From the NCBI GenBank assembly GCA_903933115.1, contig CAIZIT010000085.1:1-48969 (forward strand): a stretch of 48,969 bases of DNA, in the 5' to 3' direction. This document shows, piece by piece, positions 44,220 to 48,969 of this stretch. The notes under the pieces are model-generated. The model was given only the letters and a program-made list of their open reading frames with translations. It ran no database searches and was not told the origin of the DNA. Positions within the stretch are counted from its first letter, which is position 1; every line of letters starts with the position of its first letter. This stretch comes from an uncultured Burkholderiales bacterium. GTDB lineage: Bacteria; Pseudomonadota; Gammaproteobacteria; Burkholderiales; Burkholderiaceae_C. The position numbers and the translations under genes were made by a program.

Positions 44220-45143
44220 TCAGGACTCGAGGCCATCGGTGACTTGAACATTCTCCGACACCAGCTCCAGCCCTGCATCCATGGCGACCTCCTTCAAAAG
44301 AATGGCAAAGTCCACATTGTCATGACCGCGTCCCACCATTCGGGCCACCGACTCTCGGGTGGCCGCTGCTGCTGGCATCGCCACGCCATAGCTCTTGGCG
44401 GCCGACATGCCCAAGTCCATGTCCTTTAAAAGCAATTTGGGGGTGAACGTGACTTGATCAAAAGTCAAATTAGAGAGCACGGGCGTTTTGTAGCGCGTGT
44501 ACATCGAGCCCAAAACCGAGTCGTTGATGCTTTGTAAAAACACGTGCCTGGGGATCCCTGCTTTTTCTGCCATCACGGTGATCTCACACAAGTTTTGAAT
44601 GATCACACCAAACATCGTGTTGTGTGCAATTTTCCAAACGCGCGCCAATTCACCCTCGCCCACCCACATCGTCTTTCTGGCCATGGCTTGCAAGTAGGGC
44701 TCCACCATGTCATACAAAGCCTTGGGGCCAGAGGCCACCAGTAAGAGCTTGCCGGCTTTGGCCACTTTTGCATTTCCTGAGACGGGTGCGCACAAATACG
44801 CCACACCCATGGCTTCGAGTTGGTGCCTGATTTCCTCAGAGCCCTCTTGAGAAATGGAGGAGCTGTCCACCACCACTTTGGGCAACTGCTTGGTGCTCAC
44901 CAAACCACCGCTACCAAAGAGCACCTCTTTCAAGTCATCTGTCGTCGAGACCATGGTGAACACCACATCACATTTTGCCAAATCGGTCTTGTGGTCCACC
45001 AGCGTGGCCCCGTACTCCACCAAAGGCTCGGCTTTGCTTCTCGTGCGGTTCCAAACCTGAACACCATGTCCCGCTTTGGTCAAGCGCTTGACCATGGCCT
45101 CTCCCATGCGTCCCAAACCAATCCATCCGATCGTGTGTGTCAT
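44220..45143 (-). CDS. NAD(P)-dependent beta-hydroxyacid dehydrogenase (HIBADH/TSR family)
   Basis: A 307-residue paralogue of the gene at 41984. It has WIGLGRMGEAMVKRL (Gly motif), APVSGNAKVAKAGKLLLVASG for substrate binding and the catalytic Lys in ARVWKIAHNTMFG. The cofactor loop VWNRTRSKAEPL has an Arg after the beta strand, which would favour NADP(H). It lies 36 bp from the end of pcaF on the same strand, so it may share the pca transcript, while the TctC gene that follows is 280 bp away. The substrate is unknown; 3-hydroxyisobutyrate, 2-hydroxy-3-oxo acids or glyoxylate derivatives are options. Confidence 0.9.
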   Translation of the reverse strand: MTHTIGWIGLGRMGEAMVKRLTKAGHGVQVWNRTRSKAEPLVEYGATLVDHKTDLAKCDVVFTMVSTTDDLKEVLFGSGGLVSTKQLPKVVVDSSSISQEGSEEIRHQLEAMGVAYLCAPVSGNAKVAKAGKLLLVASGPKALYDMVEPYLQAMARKTMWVGEGELARVWKIAHNTMFGVIIQNLCEITVMAEKAGIPRHVFLQSINDSVLGSMYTRYKTPVLSNLTFDQVTFTPKLLLKDMDLGMSAAKSYGVAMPAAAATRESVARMVGRGHDNVDFAILLKEVAMDAGLELVSENVQVTDGLES

Positions 45144-45179
45144 TTCTTGTCTCTCCTAGTAGATTAATAGCTTGATGAA

Positions 45180-46382
45180 TTAAATTCTTTCAATGATCAC
45201 CGCAATGCCCTGACCCACACCAATACACATGGTGCATAAGGCAAAGCGTTTACCAGTGCGGTGCAATTGATTGACTGCAGTGGTGACCAAACGCGCACCA
45301 CTCGCCCCCAAAGGATGACCCAGAGCAATGGCACCACCGTAAGGATTCACGCGGGGATCGGAATCGTCTAAACCGAGTTGCCTCAATACCGCCAAACCTT
45401 GGGCAGCAAAAGCCTCATTCAATTCAATCACATCGATCTGATCCAAACTCATGCCCGTCAACTCCAAGACCTTCAAGGTGGCAGGCGCGGGACCAATGCC
45501 CATGATTCTTGGAGGAACACCAGCAGTCGCCATGCCCACGACACGCGCCTTGGGCGTGAGGCCGTGGTCTTTGAGGCCTTGCTCACTCGCAAGCAGCAAA
45601 GCACATGAACCATCGTTCACACCGCTCGCGTTGCCTGCGGTCACGGTACCACCAGGCTTCACAACCCCTTTGAGCTTGGCCAGGGTCTCCAAGCTGGTCT
45701 CTCGGGGATACTCATCTTTGGCAAACACGATGGGGTCGCCCTTTTTCTGCGGCAAATGAACAGGCACGATCTCGCTGTCAAAGTATCCTGCCTTTTGTGC
45801 TGCAGCCGCTTTCAATTGGCTTTCAAAGGCCATTTTGTCTTGAGCTTCACGTCCGATTTTGAAGTCTTCAGCCACATTTTCAGCCGTCTCCGGCATGGCA
45901 TCGACACCATACATTTTTTTCATCAAATCGTTCACAAAGCGCCATCCAATGGTGGTGTCATACACCGCATTGCTGCGACTGAAGGCCGAAGTGGCCTTGG
46001 GCATGACAAATGGAGCTCGGCTCATGCTCTCCACACCTCCTGCAATCATCAAATGCGCCTCACCCGATTTGATGGCTCTGGCCGAAGTCCCCACCGCATC
46101 AAGGCCAGAACCGCACAAACGGTTGATCGTGGCCCCTGGCACCTCTAGGGGCAAACCAGCCAGCAAGCTGGCCATGTGCGCAACATTTCGGTTGTCCTCA
46201 CCCGCTTGGTTGGCACAACCGTAGATGACATCGTTGACACGCTTCCAGTCAACACTGGGGTTACGCTCCATCAAAGCTTTGAGCGGAATGGCCGCCAAAT
46301 CATCGGTTCTCACCGAACTCAATGAACCGCCATAGCGTCCAATGGGTGTTCTGATAGCATCACAAATGTAAGCCTGCGTCAT
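45180..46382 (-). CDS. pcaF: 3-oxoadipyl-CoA thiolase
   Basis: PcaF cleaves 3-oxoadipyl-CoA to succinyl-CoA and acetyl-CoA, the last step of the beta-ketoadipate pathway. The 400-residue thiolase has the nucleophile Cys90 in NRLCGSGLDAVG, NEAFAAQGLAVLRQLG, GHPLGASGARL and the second catalytic Cys in CTMCIGVGQG. The assignment over a general acetyl-CoA acetyltransferase rests mainly on gene context: it is downstream of pcaI and pcaJ on the same strand. PaaJ from phenylacetate breakdown is a close relative and the same reaction. Confidence 0.92.
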   Translation of the reverse strand: MTQAYICDAIRTPIGRYGGSLSSVRTDDLAAIPLKALMERNPSVDWKRVNDVIYGCANQAGEDNRNVAHMASLLAGLPLEVPGATINRLCGSGLDAVGTSARAIKSGEAHLMIAGGVESMSRAPFVMPKATSAFSRSNAVYDTTIGWRFVNDLMKKMYGVDAMPETAENVAEDFKIGREAQDKMAFESQLKAAAAQKAGYFDSEIVPVHLPQKKGDPIVFAKDEYPRETSLETLAKLKGVVKPGGTVTAGNASGVNDGSCALLLASEQGLKDHGLTPKARVVGMATAGVPPRIMGIGPAPATLKVLELTGMSLDQIDVIELNEAFAAQGLAVLRQLGLDDSDPRVNPYGGAIALGHPLGASGARLVTTAVNQLHRTGKRFALCTMCIGVGQGIAVIIERI

Positions 46383-46497
46383 GGCAAATTCCTTTAACTT
46401 GAAAACATGAAAAATCTGAACTGAAAATAAAAAGAAAGGCCCCCAGAGGAGGACTCCTCACTGGAGCTTATCCTCTCGTGCGAGCCTTCAGGGGTCT

Positions 46498-47139
46498 TCA
46501 GATGAACTGAAGTCCTAGGATGTCACTGAAAGCTTTCTCGCTCAAGCCCTCAACTGCGTCTATGCACTTCAGGCCCTTGGGCGTGCACTCCAGGGTCCCC
46601 AAATCCGTGTAAATGCGCTTCACGCATCCAATGCCCGTTAAGGGATAGGTGCAAGCTTTGACGATTTTGCTCACCCCTTGCTTGGTCAAAGCGTCCATCA
46701 TCACCCAAGTTTGCTTGGCCCCAATGGCCAAATCCATGGCGCCTCCAACAGCAGGAATTGCGTTGGCTTCACCCGTGTGCCAATTGGCCAAATCCCCCGT
46801 TTCACTCACCTGAAAAGCACCCAAAACACAGATGTCCAAGTGCCCTCCTCGCATCATCGCAAAGCTGTCCGCGTGATGGAAAAAAGCACCTCCCTTTTTC
46901 AAGGTCACGGGCTGCTTGCCTGCATTGATCAAATCGAAATCTTCTTGACCCGCCTCGGGTGCAGGGCCCATGCCCAAAATGCCGTTCTCGCTGTGCAAGA
47001 GGACCTCTCGGTCAGCGGGGATGAAATTGGCCACCAAAGTGGGCATGCCAATGCCCAAATTCACGGTCACGCCCTCAGGGATGTCTTGGGCCACACGCTT
47101 GGCCAATGCATTTTTATCGCGCTTTAAATAGTCAGCCAT
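46498..47139 (-). CDS. pcaJ: 3-oxoadipate CoA-transferase subunit B
   Basis: The 213-residue beta subunit of a class I CoA-transferase. It carries the catalytic Glu51 in SENGILGMGP and the glycine-rich GIGMPTLVANFIP. With PcaI it moves CoA from succinyl-CoA to 3-oxoadipate, producing the substrate of PcaF. It starts two bases after pcaI and has a purine-rich ribosome-binding site (GGGGGA) inside the pcaI end. A general acetoacetate:succinyl-CoA role (ScoB) cannot be excluded from sequence, but the pcaF neighbour favours 3-oxoadipate. Confidence 0.9.
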   Translation of the reverse strand: MADYLKRDKNALAKRVAQDIPEGVTVNLGIGMPTLVANFIPADREVLLHSENGILGMGPAPEAGQEDFDLINAGKQPVTLKKGGAFFHHADSFAMMRGGHLDICVLGAFQVSETGDLANWHTGEANAIPAVGGAMDLAIGAKQTWVMMDALTKQGVSKIVKACTYPLTGIGCVKRIYTDLGTLECTPKGLKCIDAVEGLSEKAFSDILGLQFI

Positions 47140-47141
47140 TT

Positions 47142-47846
47142 TTAAAATCCCCCGCCTTTGGTCGCCACTCGATCAATCAACACCACTTGGTGCACAAAAA
47201 TGCCAGGCGTGACAATGCTCTCTGGGTCCAAGTCGCCCAGCTCCACCACTTCATGCACACTGGCCACTGTTCGCTTGGCACCCATGGCCATCACGGGGCC
47301 AAAATTTCTGGCCGCTTTGCGGTACGTCAAATTGCCCCAACGATCCCCCTTCTCCGCCTTGATCAAGGCCAGGTCGGCATGGATGGGCTCCTCATAAACA
47401 TAGTGCTTGCCGTTGATGAGCCGTGTCTCTTTGAGCTCTCCATTGGGCTTTTTGGCAAGCTCCGTGCCGTAACCCGTTTGACAAAAGAAGCCTCCAATGC
47501 CAGCACCTGCTGCGCGAATGCGCTCCGCCAAATTGCCCTGGGGGACCAACTCGAGCTCGATTTTTTTACTTCTGTAGAGCTCATCGAAAACATAGGAATC
47601 GGCTTGTCTTGGAAAGCTGCAAATCATCTTCCTCACACGTCCTGCTTTGAGCAGTGCAGCCATTCCAAAGTCCCCATTGCCCGCATTGTTGTTGACCACT
47701 GTGAGCTCCTTGGCCCCTTGCTCAATCAAACCATCAAGCAACTCAGCAGGAATGCCTGCTGTACCAAAACCGCCCACCAAAACGGTTGATCCATCGCGCA
47801 CACCCTCCAAGGCATGGGCGATAGAATTTGCAATTTTATTAATCAT
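47142..47846 (-). CDS. pcaI: 3-oxoadipate CoA-transferase subunit A
   Basis: The 234-residue alpha subunit of the same CoA-transferase. Key parts are VLVGGFGTAGIPAELLDGLI at the N-terminus (oxyanion-hole GxGxxG), NNAGNGDFGMAALLKAGRV and the middle GAGIGGFFCQTGYGTELA. It is the first gene of pcaI-pcaJ-pcaF; the earlier steps of the pathway (pcaHG, pcaB, pcaC, pcaD or the catechol branch) and a PcaR-type regulator are not in the window. The gap of 180 bp to the divergent DUF1841 gene should contain the promoter. Confidence 0.91.
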   Translation of the reverse strand: MINKIANSIAHALEGVRDGSTVLVGGFGTAGIPAELLDGLIEQGAKELTVVNNNAGNGDFGMAALLKAGRVRKMICSFPRQADSYVFDELYRSKKIELELVPQGNLAERIRAAGAGIGGFFCQTGYGTELAKKPNGELKETRLINGKHYVYEEPIHADLALIKAEKGDRWGNLTYRKAARNFGPVMAMGAKRTVASVHEVVELGDLDPESIVTPGIFVHQVVLIDRVATKGGGF

Positions 47847-48026
47847 GAATTGAAGTTAATGTAATCTTTGTCACCATTGAGCGATGCATCCCTCTGATGG
47901 ACCAGCACGGTGTGCTTGATCCCCAAACGAACGCGGCGCTCACAAAAGGTTCGGATGCCGAGCACGACATCGAACCAGGATGCTATTTTGCACCCGAATT
48001 GCCCCAGAAAAAGAGAAAATACACTC

Positions 48027-48464
48027 ATGTTTACCCCCTCCCAAAACGACGTTCGCCGCTTTTTTTGTCAAGTCCAGGCCAAATTGAAACTCCACCAACC
48101 CTTGGACGGCATGGAGGCCTTGGCCGCCACTTGGGTGCAGGCGCATCCTGAATACGAGATGGATCTGGCCGATGAGACTCGAGCGATCCACCAAGAGTAC
48201 AAAGGAGACGGGGGCCAAGAAAACCCCTTTCTCCACCTCTCCATGCATTTGAGCATTGAGGAGCAATGCTCCATCGATCAACCCACTGGGGTTCGCCAAG
48301 CGGTAGAACGCTTGACCCAGGAGCTCGACTCCTTGCATTTGGCCCACCACGAAGCCATGGAATGCTTAGGTCTCATGCTCTGGGAGAGCCAAAGAAGTGG
48401 GCGCCCGCCAGACCCCCATCAATACTTGGAGTCCTTGAAAAAAAGGGCCTCCAGAAGGTCTTGA
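48027..48464 (+). CDS. DUF1841 family protein
   Basis: A 145-residue cytoplasmic protein. The start MFTPSQNDVRRFFCQ, the segment PLDGMEALAATWVQAHPEYE and the ending HEAMECLGLMLWESQR are typical of the family, which is common in beta- and gammaproteobacteria and uncharacterised as far as I know. HLSMHLSIEEQCSIDQP is the conserved core with His residues. I start at ATG 48027; a longer frame exists from 47910 but has no family match. A bidirectional terminator follows about 100 bp downstream. Confidence 0.88.
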   Translation: MFTPSQNDVRRFFCQVQAKLKLHQPLDGMEALAATWVQAHPEYEMDLADETRAIHQEYKGDGGQENPFLHLSMHLSIEEQCSIDQPTGVRQAVERLTQELDSLHLAHHEAMECLGLMLWESQRSGRPPDPHQYLESLKKRASRRS

Positions 48465-48561
48465 GAGCCCCCAAGCGCCTTCAACCAAGGCAAAAAGACA
48501 AGTCGTGCCATCCAAGCAGCAAGGCATGACTTTTGCCCTCACCCCAGCCCTTTATCGTCAT

Positions 48562-48600
48562 AAAAAAAGCCTCCTGGCACCAAGGCTCGGAGGCTTTTCT
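48562..48600. terminator. Bidirectional terminator between DUF1841 and cytochrome c genes
   Basis: AAAAGCCTCC pairs with GGAGGCTTTT across CTGGCACCAAGGCTC-type loop sequence, flanked by A- and T-runs on both strands. It can end both converging transcripts. Confidence 0.88.
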
Positions 48601-48639
48601 ATCGACTTTGCAGCTCTAAGCGCTGCTGACCGATTTAGA

Positions 48640-48969
48640 TTATCTGAATTTTGACTGAGGAACCGTTTGCAATTCGCCTTGCTGTTCGCTCACGTACTTG
48701 GCCAGCATTTTCAACTCATCGCTGGTGAATTGCTTGGCCACACCACCCATGATGGCGTTGTTTCTACCCCAAACACTCTGGGGAGGGGCTTGGTAGGAAC
48801 GCAATGCGACCAATACGTAGTCCTGGTGCTGACCCGCAATCTTCGGGTAAGCGCCACCAATCGGGGCGCTCAAATTGGGTCCATGGCAAGAGGTACAAGC
48901 ACCCTTTTGAACCAGCGCGTTCACCTCATCTGAGCCAGGACTGACTTGAGCGGGCAAGGTTGAATTGTC
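48640..48969 (-). CDS. Class I cytochrome c, 5' end outside the window
   Basis: The last 109 residues of a cytochrome c; the frame stays open to the window edge, so the signal peptide and start are missing. Heme c attaches at CTSCH, and the distal Met is likely in NNAIMGGVAKQFTSDELKML, a usual pattern of the cytochrome c553 or c4 type. The segment YPKIAGQHQDYVLVALRSYQ is characteristic of this group. It may donate electrons to the aa3 oxidase encoded at 30-33 kb, but that is inference. Confidence 0.9.
   Translation of the reverse strand, partial: DNSTLPAQVSPGSDEVNALVQKGACTSCHGPNLSAPIGGAYPKIAGQHQDYVLVALRSYQAPPQSVWGRNNAIMGGVAKQFTSDELKMLAKYVSEQQGELQTVPQSKFR

Noticed and set aside
47843..48028. 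61-codon minus-strand frame upstream of pcaI
   Set aside because: It spans the promoter gap and the DUF1841 start, with no domain or ribosome-binding site.

Overview
The window looks like chromosomal DNA of a betaproteobacterium, most likely order Burkholderiales and close to Comamonadaceae. This rests on several signs: hrcA divergent from nadK-recN; the series TPR protein-lolB-ispE-tRNA-Gln-prs-rplY-pth; an aa3 oxidase locus with DUF2909, DUF2970 and a 38-residue assembly protein; and several orphan tripartite-tricarboxylate (Bug/TctC) receptors. Base composition appears moderate, near half G+C by eye. The taxonomic call is inference from gene content; no rRNA gene is present. No phage, transposase or CRISPR array was seen.

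Region 1-5.3 kb holds a tRNA-Ile(CAU) gene split by a 206-nt group I intron, then hrcA (heat-shock repressor), nadK, recN and rapZ. Region 5.3-7.5 kb holds the oxidised-guanine repair pair mutM-mutY, preceded by two short tandem-repeat arrays, one of which contains the mutY stop codon. Region 7.7-14 kb is a plus-strand housekeeping run (TPR protein, lolB, ispE, tRNA-Gln, prs, rplY, pth). Region 14-18.4 kb is a minus-strand run: a pair of M16 peptidases with complementary active-site motifs, rsmD, coaD and a 2[4Fe-4S] ferredoxin. Then come ftsY, a TctC receptor with an MmgE/PrpD protein, and rpoH (sigma-32). rpoH carries a perfect CIRCE operator, so the HrcA made at the start of the window probably represses the sigma-32 gene at 22.7 kb.

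Region 23.9-33.3 kb is a nearly complete aa3 cytochrome c oxidase locus on the minus strand: coxB/ctaC (CuA plus cytochrome c domain), ctaD, a 38-residue small assembly protein, ctaG, DUF2970 and ctaE; then surf1, a thioredoxin-like membrane protein, ctaA, ctaB and sco. A small plus-strand membrane gene (DUF2909) and a bidirectional terminator split it into two likely transcription units. A degenerate BioC-like methyltransferase and trmL follow.

Region 35-48 kb is accessory metabolism. Six close minus-strand genes (SnoaL-like, TctC receptor, Dabb, RutE-like nitroreductase, TauE/SafE, MaoC) diverge from a phenol-hydroxylase-type FAD monooxygenase followed by fpr. Next are two paralogous 3-hydroxyisobutyrate-dehydrogenase-type enzymes around a third TctC receptor, and pcaI-pcaJ-pcaF, the last two steps of the beta-ketoadipate pathway. 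Together these suggest uptake and breakdown of an aromatic or branched carboxylic acid whose identity cannot be read from sequence. A DUF1841 gene and the 3' part of a cytochrome c gene end the window.

The most notable non-coding signals are the tRNA intron, the CIRCE-rpoH link, and a recurring habit of short tandem arrays (6, 8, 12, 13, 14 and 15 bp) at gene ends, in leaders and within some reading frames.
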